Assembly (NCBI GenBank): GCA_024509875.1
Contig: JAMPIV010011339.1
Coordinates: forward strand, 26,810-90,809
Direction: 5' to 3'
Length of the DNA: 64,000 nucleotides
From: Oreohelix idahoensis
Lineage: Eukaryota > Mollusca > Gastropoda > Stylommatophora > Oreohelicidae
A program made the position numbers and the translations under genes. Numbering within the stretch: position 1 is the first letter of the stretch; the number at the start of each line of letters is the position of its first letter. This document shows positions 35,187-47,640 of this stretch, piece by piece. Under the pieces are notes generated by a model. That model ran no database searches. It worked only from the letters and a program-made list of their open reading frames with translations, and was not told where the DNA came from.

Positions 35187-36614
35187 TGTCACATATACCT
35201 TGTATATATATATATTTAAATAGTGCAGCAGTGACCGTCCACTTTTGCCCCCCCCCCCCCCCCCACCATCTAAGGTATATATTTTTTGCTACGCGAAAGC
35301 CATGAAATCCACTGACTGTAGACTCACCTTTGAAGCCACGCCTATTTTTCTGTTGACAAGTGCTGCCAACGTTTACCTTCGCTCGGACAGGCAAAATAAC
35401 AGTCAACAAGAGCCCTGATTCGCTATCGCATTTATCACGCGAGCCGATTTAGCAATTAAGCATGGTTGAACAGACCGGAGTGCGCGGCTGATGTAATCGT
35501 TCTTTGATCATGGAAAACGCGAGCAGAAGGCCAGCCGCTAACGGTTTGTTTGTTTGAAGAATCAATGGCTATAAGACTAAAGACGTACCTTGTATGGTTA
35601 CATTTTTTCAGGGGGACTTAACTTACGTATTTGATACTCGGCAGGCGGAGATAATCAAAGACAAGCCAGATGGTGTCGGTCGGCAAAGGTGAGCAGAAAA
35701 CCTTTAATTCGGGAATCGAACCGTAGATTTGCCCTGACATGGCCGTAGGTGCGAATTTTCGCACTAAGGAGTGAAAGAACAGCATTTATGGATATACACC
35801 TCGTCTCCCCAAAGTCATTATCTAGTCGCTTCAGGATTTTTTAGCTATCTAGCTCGTTATACTAAAGCCATTGTATAAAGTGGATTTAGATTTCGTGGAG
35901 ATTGGTTCATATTTCTGATTTGCGGTAACATATATTAACATTCAAGTGATTATGTGTGTTAAATTCATCATTATAATTCACTGGGCTTTTTCTAAGTGCT
36001 ATTACTAGCGTAATTAAATAACGTATAGCTAAAATTTTCCAGTGTAATGTAGATATAAACTTACTCTTAATCCATTATGTGTAACTGTGTAACTGACTAG
36101 TGTAATATCATGTGGCGAAACAAATAGCTAGTAATGACAAGCGATATTTGTAAAGTAGTCACAATAAAATTATCACTGATGTGGTGCGCTGAGAGTTTAC
36201 TTCTAATTTTGTTTGCTAATACTGTAACTGTTTATTTTTACAGGGATAGCTTAACTAGGAACTTTTGTTCTTTACTGTATTGTCTATTACTATATACCTA
36301 GCGGGAATCTTTGACCTTTTGAGGTTCTTAACTTCTGGCGGGATCTTGTCTCAACAGAAGGGAGGGCACTTATTGAGGGTATTTTATTTTAAACTCTGTA
36401 ACCTATGATTTTATTGATTTATCGATGTTGGATGTTGTAAACAGTTTATATGATAATAAACTTAACAAAACTTAATTACTTGTGTTGGTTAGCGGTGTTG
36501 TGTGTCAAGCTCAACCCATATTCCATTTACCATAGTTTTCGTGAACGTTTTGTGCGTCTTGTTGTCACATTACGGTGTGTGGTGTTGTGCGTTAGTTCAA
36601 AAAATGACAGACAG
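35182..36614 (+). mobile_element. Solo LTR A (long-LTR family, short variant)
   Basis: The LTR spans 35187-36609 (1423 bp; TGTCACATA...ATGACA) with a 5-bp duplication GACAG at 35182-35186 and 36610-36614. It is diverged but collinear with LTRs B and C: GCGAAAGCCATGAAATCC (about 35293) matches GACAGCCCTGAAATCC in C, and the block around AATAAA (36455) and TGTGTGTTGGTCAG is shared near the end. It lacks the 1.4-kb central segment found in B and C and has a poly(C) run at 35250-35268. Its TATA box is degraded. The duplication is short and partly tandem, so the ends are less certain than for B and C. Confidence 0.7.
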
Positions 36615-36834
36615 GTGACGTTGGTGTCCGATTGGTATTTGCTTTACATGATGAAGTTTCTCATCCCATGAACAATCTCATATTTGTTTAATCATCGACG
36701 TGAATGAGGGTGCGTAGTCCTATTCTGTTATGTCTACCCAGAGATCTCAGGGAACTGCACAGGGCTATATGAACACACTCATCACCACACCTATTACAAT
36801 GACGTCACTTGATAAACCATACGTCCGTTTTATC
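36615..36834. other. Short spacer between solo LTR A and a LINE fragment
   Basis: Nothing recognised. Confidence 0.4.
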
Positions 36835-37094
36835 AGGCAATGGTGATCTTCAGACTTCACACAGGCTACACCAGATTGAGATGTCATCTATTCAACAACC
36901 TAAAGATAGGAACTACTGACGACTGTAACTGTGGCACTGATAAAATGACTGCTGAACATCGGCTTCAAAGGTGTTCAACATATGAGGAATAAAGAAAGCG
37001 TACATGGCTGTCCCTAGTACCATTGATGGACACACTCTATGGAGATACCATGAACCTCAAGCTGAGAACTGCTTTCTTTGAACGTGTTCAAGGT
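36835..37094 (+). pseudogene. LINE RNase H / zinc-knuckle tail fragment
   Basis: Translation gives LHTGYTRLRCHLFNNLKIG, then DDCNCGTDKMTAEHRLQRC (a C-x-C...H...C knuckle), a TAA stop, then TWLSLVPLMDTLYGDTMNLK. This tail is typical of LINEs with an RNase H domain (Jockey/I-like group), so it is a different clade from the RTE-like copies here. Only this end is present. It lies between solo LTRs A and B. Confidence 0.75.
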
Positions 37095-37635
37095 GACGCC
37101 TGAAGGTGTACGAAGAAGATAATAGAAATATTCATAAATACCACCAACCTTCGGTAACGCGTATGTAGTGACGTGAATATAATGGGCTTGTGACGTATAG
37201 TGGAAATGAAGCCTCCTGTATCCGACAGCCTTTCGTGACCTCAGCGTAGTTTTAAGATTCGCTAACAAAGTCACGCATTTTTTGCCTGTCTGTCTCACCT
37301 TTTAATGCACTCCTCTTTTTTTTACTTGACCATATCAAACGAGCTTGTTTACCAACTTTCGCAACCTGTCATTCATAGCAGGGGGCGAACCACGTTCGTT
37401 TACGCAAGTTTCTCACGCGAGCGAATCTGTCAGTATTACGATGACGACCAGATCGCACGTGGAAAACACGTCGAAAGGTAACGACATTTGAAGATTCTCT
37501 ATAAGGGGAGCAAATCCTTTAATCTCGAGAAACAGGGAAAACCTCAGACGGGAGCCCGCTACACGGGTTACGCTTTTGTTTTCGATTAGCAACGACTGGC
37601 AGAAGCAACCATTAAACCCTTGATCTTGGAAACGT

Positions 37636-38936
37636 CCCTTCTCAGTGTCCCTGGTAAAATCTACTCTAGAATCCCAGAGCAGAGACTCCGACGCCTAGCT
37701 GAGCCACAATTGGATGAGGTCCAGTGCGGATTCCGAGCAAACCGAAGTACTCAAGACCTAATCTTCACACTCAGACAGCTGAGTGAAAAGGCCCTTGAGT
37801 ATAAGAGTGAGATCCATCTTTGTTTCATAGATCTGGAAAAGGCGTTTGACAGGGTCCCCTGGATCAAACTTTGGGACTGTTTGGCAAGGAAGAATATTCC
37901 AGCACCTCTGATTCATGCTATACAGAGCTTCTACAAGTCTTGCAGAAATTATGTGAGGACAGCAAACCATAAGTCAGAAGAGTTCAGGACCACCACTGGT
38001 GTAAGACAAGGTGATATCCTATCACCTTACCTCTTCATACTCCTTATGGACGATGTCATCAAGGCATGTAAGGAGAGAACAAGAGAAAAGTATTCAGTGG
38101 GGTACTGGAAGATGAGACAGGTCTATATTTCGGAGCTGGCATTTGCTGATGATGTTGCCCTGATTGCTAAATCAGAGGCACATCTCCAATCCAACCTGCA
38201 AGTCTGGAAGGAAGAGCTGGAGAAGAGAGGGATGGTCATAAGCAGCTCTAAAACAAAATCCATGGTGATATCACGAGAAGAAAGAAAACATCAGATGAAG
38301 TTGGGAGAACAGGTCCTGGAGCAGGTCGACCACTTTAAATATCTCGGAGCTATTATAGACCGAAAAAGAGGCATCAAAGAAGAGTTGGCCACTCGAAAAG
38401 CAGCGGCTGGGAGACTTTTTCAGGCCATAAATCGTGGATTCCTCAGCAAAAAAGAGGTTGGTAAGAAAACGAAGATGGCTGTATACCGCTCCACCTATGT
38501 CCCAGTCTTGACATATGGATGCGAGTCGTGGGCAATGACTACAACCCACAAAAGCTAGATCCAAACCTCAGAAATGAGGTATCTGAGGAAAGTGGTTGAA
38601 GTAACAAGAAGAGACATGGTCCGCAACCAGACGATCCGTCAAGGCCTAAAATCCCATCCGCTGCAGACCCAAATAGACCAGTCCCAACTAAGATGGTTTG
38701 GCCATGTCTGCAGAATGGGAGAAGATCGGCTACCACGACAAGCATGGGAAACAAAGAGCCAGGGATCCAGACCTCCAGGACGACCCAGAGTCCGCTGGGA
38801 GGACAACATTAGACAATCTTTGAAGGACCGAGGACTAGAATGGAACCAGGCCAGGAAGAAGACAGCTGATAGAATGGTCTGGCGCTCTCTCTTCCAAACC
38901 TCTACACCTCACGGTAGAAGGGGAACGACTAAGTAA
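37636..38936 (+). pseudogene. LINE reverse transcriptase and C-terminus, one nonsense codon
   Basis: The frame runs from the truncated 5' edge to 38936 with a single TAG at 38556-38558 (CAG in the copy at 33 kb). Motifs: LSVPGKIYSRIPEQRLRRL, DEVQCGFRANRSTQDLIF, CFIDLEKAFDRVPW (first Asp), TTTGVRQGDILSPYLF, then ELAFADDVALIAKS with an intact FADD, then LEQVDHFKYLGAIIDRK. After the stop: SQLRWFGHVCRMGEDR and GRPRVRWEDN. The endonuclease is missing, so it cannot transpose. It is the best preserved LINE frame in the window. Confidence 0.95.
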
Positions 38937-38946
38937 GTAAGTAAGT
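37636..38946 (+). mobile_element. 5'-truncated LINE (family 2) inserted in solo LTR B
   Basis: It is flanked by a perfect 13-bp duplication (ATCTTGGAAACGT at 37623-37635 and 38947-38959). It begins within the reverse transcriptase (CTCAGTGTCCCTGG) and ends in (TAAG)n. The empty site is visible in LTR C at about 42908 (ATCTCGGAAAACGTAG). Confidence 0.95.
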
Positions 38947-39031
38947 ATCTTGGAAACGTAGTTTCAGATTTCTCTGCTAGAAAACGGAGTGTGAGAATTC
39001 ACATCTTCTAGAGATCATAACAACATGATCG

Positions 39032-39067
39032 TATATAAACTGCGTCTTTCTAAAATCATTATCAGAG
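39032..39067 (+). promoter_or_regulatory. Core promoter of solo LTR B
   Basis: TATATAAA at 39032 with TCAG at 39062-39065 puts the putative start A 32 bp after the first T. The spacing is the same as in LTR C. Confidence 0.6.
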
Positions 39068-39692
39068 TCGCTCATAATTTTTTTCGGAGAGTCTAAACAC
39101 GTTATCTAGAACCATAGGGAATAGATCTAGGTATTTCTTTCTGGATTTCTGGTAATATATAAATTTGTGCTTAAGCGTATTAAAGTGTTAAAAGTTTAAG
39201 CATCTTAAATTCACTGTGATTTTCTAGGTGTTAAGACTAGCGAATTAAATAACGCGTAGCTATTTGTATTCCAGATTTTTCAGTTGTAATGTAAATTTAA
39301 TCACCCGCTATCACACAGAAAGAGACGGTTTAGTTGACTAATAAATACACTAGGCAACTGATAATTGACGGAATGCAATTCACTTTTATTTCATTGTGTG
39401 TAATTTAGTAAGTGACTGTGTTTGACTTTCTCATGCGACTAAACAAACAGACGCCGAAATGTTAATAGTTATTAATAACAGGCGATATTTGTTGAGTGCG
39501 CGTAGGGATAATTTAATCATATTGACATTATGCACTGATTATTGAACGGAGCAGGAGGGGAAAAAGGCTGCATGCCTCAACCAAATTTGCACCCGCCACG
39601 CGACGCGCGATAGGATAGGCTAGACATAACGTGCACCTTTTAACTTTCATCAGGACTGACGGAGAGGATGAGAGATTGTCCCGTCCTCTTCC

Positions 39693-39790
<98 letters not shown>

Positions 39791-40751
39791 AGCAGTAATT
39801 TCTTCAAAATGTTCCTATATCCTTAGGCAACTTGATCAACTGCGACCAGCGGTTTTTTATGTGGCTATATCTTGGGCCTTGTCTCCATTTTTTACTGATT
39901 TGATTAAATTTGTCTTCTGTTAGCTGACGCGTCTCCAAGTTTCAGTTGTGAACAGGACGGGCCACATAGACTAACGAACATTGTAATAGTAAATTTTAAC
40001 TGGACTTTCAAAATACCCAGATATATTTTCTTGATTTTTATCAGCCCATTTTGATGAAATAACAATAACTATTCTCCCAACTTCTGATAGTCGTTTTTCC
40101 AAGAGGATATTTATCACGGAGAGTTAGGCTATTTCAGAATCGGCACTCACCAGATCCAGCCGATAGGATTTACAAATCAATCACGTACCATCATCAGTAA
40201 CAATTTTTAGCAACTAGTGGTGTCCAACTACCAGAAGTATTTGTTTTTCCATTCTTTGCTGTGAACACTAGATCTCCATATTTTCTACCATTAACTATTC
40301 GAGGTGACACTATCGATCCATAATAAAATAAAATAAATAAAACAACAATAAAATAAAAATAAATAAATTCTGTATACCGACACTCACTCATGCGGTCAAT
40401 CCGTCTACAATTAATCTGTATTTTTGGTATGCGGGTACATTCTCACGACTCACATTTCTAAAGTACAGTATTATGTGGGTACATTCACACATACATTACA
40501 TTATATAATAATATTTTAAAGTGAATATAATAATGATATTACATGGATATAAAACAAATTATTCACACACAAAAATGAGCGGAAGAGGAAAAGAAATGTT
40601 GACCTATGGATGAGATGTTGACAGGCAAATACTGTTTCTATGGGGGTAGATAATCAGTGTTGAGGAAGTGTTTGAAAAGGGCTTTGTTAAAAGAATATTG
40701 TGTAGGTAGGCTTTTTAGGTGGTGTGGAAGGCTGTTCCATAAGTAGGCACC

Positions 40752-40820
<69 letters not shown>

Positions 40821-41485
40821 TGGCTACGTATGTTAGAGAGAGAGAGATTGAATATTTTCGGTTACGGTAGCTTGTACTAAACTAGTTTATTTTGCTTTAA
40901 CAATTGTCTACTTGACGGATTAGCACGTATTAGGAATTTTGTTTCTTTAATGTCTATACTGTAACCTATTGCTAGCCTTTTGACCTTTGGGGTTATTAAC
41001 TTGGTTGGGTTCTTATCTTCTCAACGAGGGGAGGGCATAGGTATTCTCATATTTTTTCTATGCATGTAATTCTGATGTATCTGATCTTTCTCTTTTAGAT
41101 ATTCGATGTTGTAAAGTTTAGTGATAATAATTAACAAAAAGAACTAACTTTGTGTGTGTTGGTCAGACCCATACCAATTTAACCATAGTTTTTCACGTTT
41201 GTGTGTCTTGCTGTCACATAGCTGTGTGTGTGTGTGTGTGTGTATGTGTTTAGTAAACTTATATTTCTCAATATAAGGGGGTGCAAGATTGTCTTATTCT
41301 AAATTATAGTCGTATAGATAGGCTGGACTAGAGAAACTATTCAGTCCAGAGACAGATCTTCTCCTTAAACTATTCACTCGTGAAAAATCTATTTCTTACA
41401 CTTTACTTCTCACGTATTATCACCATCTCCTATACTCAGGCGGGACCTTAAATAACTTTAACACCTATCTAAGCACGACAGGGCT

Positions 41486-42451
41486 TACGATAAGGCCTAG
41501 TTCTAAATACATTAAAGCGTTTAAGTAAGTTTCTATAAATGTGGATTCTTGTATCCGAGATGAAATTTAAGATAACTTTTTATGTGCTGATTTATGTCTG
41601 CGCTTGCTTATGAAAACGAAACACATTAATCTTCAATTTCTTTTTATTTTAAAGTAGAATCAACTCAGACATCTTTAATTTGGTAATATTTGATATATAA
41701 AATAAAACTTTAGAAGTTAAGGCGATATATTTATAACAGGTAAGCCTATATATATAAAAAAAAAAAAAACAACAACAAACTGTTATCTGGTATGTCAAAC
41801 TCGTGAGATATTTTATAAGATTTCAGTAATAGTATTCACATTTCTGTGTTTAATATGTTAATAAGAGATGGTATAAGGAAGATAGCCAGATTGAAGAAAG
41901 GAAAAACAACATACAGAGAAGATAAAACGTTCAAAATCGAAGAGAAGCAACGGAATAATGCTAGTTTGTGCACGAAGAGGGATTAAAGAGAATGAGCGGG
42001 TAATTCATTTTAGAGCGTACAATAGAACGTACAAGTCCTCATCCCCTTATCCGAAACCATTGAGGCCAGATGTATTTCAGAATTTGGAATGTTTTTTTCG
42101 AATTTCGGAACGGAATTACGAAACATGTGCGGTTTATTACAGTAAGATCCTAGCGGTGTCTGTGGCAGCATCCCGTAACCTTGTACTTAATATTTCTAAT
42201 ATTCATTTTCGAATCAAAAATACTCTTTACTATTTTTAATCGTCTAACATTGAAAAAAATACAATTAATTAAACTATTTTTAACACCGAAAGTTTTAAAT
42301 TTGAGAAGCGCCACAAATGTACAGCTGTCTAAAATCGGTGTTAAATAAACATTTGAAAATTTCACTAATTCCTCTTCGTCGTAATGTGGCCAAATAGACG
42401 GCGTAAAATGCAACCCTATAGTATTATCTGAGCTATTGTCTTGTAGTGGTC
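41486..42451. other. No gene recognised, spacer between solo LTRs B and C
   Basis: Short open frames only (for example 41958-42239), with no family resemblance. Confidence 0.4.
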
Positions 42452-43006
42452 CACCTTGTGACGTATGATGGAAATATAGCCTACAGTGTTCGACAGCCCT
42501 GAAATCCCGTTAGCGTTCTGAGATTTGCTAGTGAAAGTCAATCATTTTTTCTGTCTGCGTTTACTCATTTTAATCCACGCCTCTTTTCCTTGAGACGTAA
42601 CCAAACGGAAAGTTTACCAACTTCCGTCACCTGCCCGTCATAACAGGGAGCAAACCTGGTTTGTTTACCTGAGTTTCTCACGCAAGCTGATATGTCAATC
42701 ATCAGATATCAGACAGATGCACGTGGAACACCGGACCTTTTTGAAGTAGCCGCACGGGCAAAAACATTTTCCCGAGGGACCCTTTGATGTTCGTACACTC
42801 AAGGGGAAACAAATCTGTGGTCTCCAGAAATGGGGAAAATCTCAGAACGAAACCCGTTACACGGTTCCAAGTCTTTGTTTTCGATCAGCAGCACCGACAG
42901 AAGCGACCGTGAAAACCTTTAATCTCGGAAAACGTAGTCTCCCGATTTCTGCTATGCGCTATAGTATGAAAAGTAACGTCATCTATAGATCAGAGAGACA
43001 ATGATG

Positions 43007-43042
43007 TATATAAACTGCGTCCTCTCAAACCAGTTATCAGTC
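43007..43042 (+). promoter_or_regulatory. TATA box and TCAGTC initiator of solo LTR C
   Basis: TATATAAA at 43007-43014 and TCAGTC at 43037-43042; the distance from the TATA start to the initiator A is 32 bp, ideal for pol II. TCAGT-type initiators are typical of arthropod promoters. Confidence 0.65.
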
Positions 43043-44294
43043 GTTGCTCAGAATTTTGCAATTAGTCTAAACACGTATTCTAGAACCATTGTGGAAGATG
43101 TGTTAATATTTTCGTGGGGATTGTTATTCTGATTTGTGGTAATAGAAATTAGCATTTACGTGATTTAATGTGCTAAGGTTTATTATCTTAAATTCACTGT
43201 GATTTTTCTAGCTGTTAGAACTAGTGAAATAAATAACGCGTAGATATTTCTTACCAGTTGTGCAGTTTAATGTAATTCCATCACCCGCTTTATCACATAA
43301 GACGAGACGTTTAGTTTACTAATTAATACACTAGGCGTGACTGACAAGTGACAACATAGAATTCACGTTATATTTCATTTGTGTAATTATATAAGTGACT
43401 AGTGTTTAATATCATACGATTAAACAAACAAACGCCGACAATCTAATAGATATTAATGACAGGCGATATTTGTTAAGTGCGCGTAGGGATAATTAAATAA
43501 TAATTGACTTTGAACGTTGATTGTTAGCGCGCGCAGAAGGAGCGAGGAGGGCACATACCTTCAACTGACCTAGAGACGCCGCGCTAGCGAAAACTGACCG
43601 GATAGGATAGGCTAAAGACACCGTGTGCCTTTTAACTTTAATCAGGACTGACGGAGAGGATAAGAGATCGTCTCGTCCCCTTCCGTGTATATATATATAT
43701 ATATATATAGATATATATTAGTAGCATTTTTTCATAATGTTTCTCTATTTCTCGCAGACCTGATCAAACGGCGACCAGCGGTCTATTTTGGTCTTTTTTC
43801 TTCATCTACTGATTGATTAATGTTGTCTTCTTGGCTTACTCGTACCCAAATTCAGTTGTGAACAGGATTGGCCAAAGAGACAAATTAACATTCTAAATAG
43901 TAAAGTAACTGGACTTATAAATACCCAGATATCTGTTCAATTTTATCAGCCCACTGTGGCGTAATACCAACAACATTACTATCTAACTTTTGACAGTCGT
44001 ATCAGCGGATTTATCCAGCAAGTTACGCTGTTTCAAAATCGGCACTCACCACAGAGCCAGCCGATAGGATTTACCATCTTCATCAATTAACAATAATTAA
44101 CAGTTTTTAGCGACCAGATGTTTCCCTATACTGGAAGTATTTTCTACTGTTTACTGTGAACACCAGATCTCGGTTTTGCTACATTAACTATTCGAAGTGA
44201 CATTGTCTATATAGGAATCAACCACCAAATTAGGCGTCCCCCTTATAAAAATTAATTATCTGAGGAGGGACTGGGGCCAATTTGGAAGATAAAA

Positions 44295-44536
<242 letters not shown>

Positions 44537-46974
44537 GACATTGTATGTCCAAGAGATTTCTTCACCAAGAATAATCGTAATTGAGTGGCCACGTATGTCA
44601 GAGAGAGTGAATATTTCCTTTGTTACAGGAAAATTGGATTATCTGTATTCTGCTTAAAAACTTTACTGGATAGCATTTAGTAGGAACTTTGTTCTTTTTT
44701 TTAACTGTCTATTCTGTAACATAGTGCTAACCTTTGACCTTTGGGATTATTTACTTGTTGGGTTTTTTTTTTCTCAAAAAGGGGGTGGGCACATGTATTC
44801 TGTTATTTTTTCTATGTATGACATTCTGATTTTGTTTGATCTTTCTTTAGATATTCGATGCTGTAAAGTTTAAATGATAATAAACAACAAAAGAACTTAC
44901 CTTTGTGTGTTGGTCAGACCCATACCCAATTAACCATAGTTTGTCACGTTTGTGTGTCTTGTTGTCACATAGCTGTGTTTGTGTATGTAGTTAAACTTAT
45001 ATTTACATATATAGGGAGGTGTAAGATTGTCTTGTACTAAATTATAGTCGTATAGATAGGCTGGACTAGAGAAACTACTCATTCCAGAGACAGATCTTCT
45101 CCTTAAAACTATTCACTCGTGAAACCTATTCTCACACCTTTATTTCTCACGTACAAACACCTTTTTCATATCATTTATCCACCTCTACTTAGGCGGGACC
45201 ATAAATAACTTCAAACTTATCTAAATTTACGACACACCTGTATCCCCTCCGAAAATGGCTTCTCGTCTTGTAAACATCGCTCACCCTAACGATGTACGAC
45301 AAAGCTTCAATAAAGATTCAATTCTTGAATATCAAAGTTTTCCACAAGCATCAGCATAATCTGTCCTCATAATTGCTGTATAGAAACATAACCAGTGCTG
45401 CTAGATAATATGTCGTTCTGACATACTGACATAGGTAGATTCATGTAAACGTCTGCCCATCTTAAGCCTAGGAATGAACGAAGTCAGCAAAAGTACGTTT
45501 ACCTTGACATAGGAATACACTAGCAAGCACAAACGCTCTTCTCCTGGCGTTATGGAATGAACACTAGGGAACTCATGGATTTAACAATCCCAGAAGAAAC
45601 TATCTTCGTTTCCATAATCAAAAAGAGATCACAAACTTTGGGCAGGTCTACGACATGACTCCCGCCATAGGCTTCATCACCGAAGAACACTCTAACGTAT
45701 CTTCATCCGCCGAAAAGCATCTGACCCCTAAAGTACAGTACAAGAAAAATAGTTCGACATAAACATACAAAGATATCAAGCTATAGGACATACTCGTCCT
45801 ACATAGACAAGAACTACACACAGATTCGGGCCATAGACATTCTGAAGCAATTACAATCTATTCCTAACCAAACACAGAATAGATCAAAGTAAATCTAAAT
45901 TCCTCCGCTGAGTTCGATTTTCAGGAACGAACAAGGAGCGATAACTCACAGAATGAATACCCATCGCCTAATTTGAGTTCTGTCCCTTTAGACCGACAAA
46001 CGTGCATTCAAAGATAAATATATTTTTATCAGACAAATAAATACATTTTACCTATGTATGCATAATCCGTGCCACCAAAAAATATGTGCGCAACACAGGG
46101 TCCAATCAGGAATTTGGTTGTTTCTCTACTTCGAACCCCCGCCAATCGTTTCAAAACTTGCGTGTTTTGTGGGGTAGTTCAAAATATTTCCGCTAGGAAA
46201 TTTCTGCGCGTTACTGCAAAGGTCATGTCTCCCAAATATGGACCGGAAACATCCGATCCTCTATCGGCAATGTTTTCTCAAATACAACATCTTACTTTCA
46301 TCTAAAGTCATGTCTTTGTAGCAAGGTGTACAGGAAATTATTATGTCATTCGTTTCCGCCGAGTGCATGCCAACAGGTCGGTAATTTATCGCGGTACACT
46401 CCTAGGTAAACATGACAGGAGGTCACTAAACGCATATTGACCTGGCCCATCTTGGTTTTACCTGCGTCTTAATCTTAGCAAAGCCGAGAAGCGCAAAGCA
46501 AACATGATAAATTATCACTGAAGGGAGTGTAAAATTGATTTAAAAAATAGCTAATATATGCTTCGTAGCAGAGAAAGAAATGGGCCGACCACGGAAATTG
46601 CAAGTAATTTAGTGCCAAAAAAGTGTAACTAAATACTGCCGGAGAGGAAAAGAGATCGACCTAATTCTTATGTGACACCTGGTTTGAATCCCCCTACTGC
46701 CTATCGTTTCTGTTACTTTTCCGTTGTCTAGTGTCCTCCTATCTTTGTTGCTTTCTTTCTTTCTTTCCAGCGAGTGCCTACAATTCACTAATTTCATCAG
46801 TAATTATCGCGAGACCTGGGCTGCAGTCTCATGTTGCTAAGATATTCAGAAATACAAAAGACACTTTTGTGTATGTTTCCAAATCTGCAGCGCAAAATGA
46901 ACAGAGGTGTTTTTGTCTGCGTCTAATTATATAGCTGGTCGTGAAAGACAGTGTAAACACTCACACAGATACAA

Positions 46975-46983
<9 letters not shown>

Positions 46984-47063
<80 letters not shown>
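46984..47063. repeat. (AT)n microsatellite
   Basis: Pure AT tract preceded by a short (CA)n run. Confidence 0.97.
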
Positions 47064-47064
<1 letters not shown>

Positions 47065-47511
47065 TGTAAAACATTTGCAAGGATAGCACTATGTAAAGAG
47101 CGAAAACGCCACCTGGACTACACAATATACACTTGGCTACACATTTCCCATTAATCCGCGTTGCAAAACCTTTTTTGAACATGTTAAGGCACACAGGAAG
47201 GGAAACTGCATGGTTCACTTCAACCTTATTAAACTACATCTAGTAATAGTGGGTTAGTAACTCTAACATTTCACCTCCCTGGTCGGCAGTATCTGCTACA
47301 GGATTTACTACGTACTTTATATATGAGAGTAGGGTTGGCTTCGGTCATGACTCCAAAATATGAGCCTTCTGTTGATTTTTCTTTGCCAGCGCTCTAGGAA
47401 TCAAACCCGGCACTATAAATCTTCATTTCCCAATATAGTTCCCCGGATCTCTGAAGAGAAAAGTAAAGAATAGGTCTTATACAAGCGAGCACTAATATTG
47501 AGGGTTAATGG

Positions 47512-47640
47512 ACAGGCTGGCAACATTATCATGTAAAAAGAAATTGCCACAGAACCCACGGGCTGCAACAGCTTGTGGATACTTGGTTGCAGGCTTTTCC
47601 TGCAATGGGAACCAAGTGTTATAATGGTGCAGCTTCTTGG
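47512..47640. repeat. SINE-like or LINE 5'-end-derived repeat
   Basis: Partner of 18640-18770: GGCTGGCAACATTATCATGTAA, then GCCACAGAACCC, then GCTTGTGGATACTTGGTTGC in the same order. Confidence 0.5.

Larger units (their letters stand above)
37184..41485 (+). mobile_element. Solo LTR B with nested LINE, TSD GGGCT
   Basis: The LTR spans 37189-41480, TGTGACGTATAG...GCACGACA, flanked by a perfect GGGCT at 37184-37188 and 41481-41485. Removing the nested LINE leaves about 2968 bp. It aligns with LTR C over its whole length. TATATAAA is at 39032-39039 and TCAG at 39062-39065. A central segment with an (AT)n tract (39694-39787) and an (AG)n tract (40754-40818) is absent from LTR A. There is no coding content apart from the LINE. 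The partner LTR and internal region are missing, so this is a solo LTR formed by recombination. Confidence 0.92.

Noticed and set aside
46683..46700. GGTTTGAATCCCCC as a tRNA T-loop (B box)
   Set aside because: No acceptor stem or A box can be placed around it.
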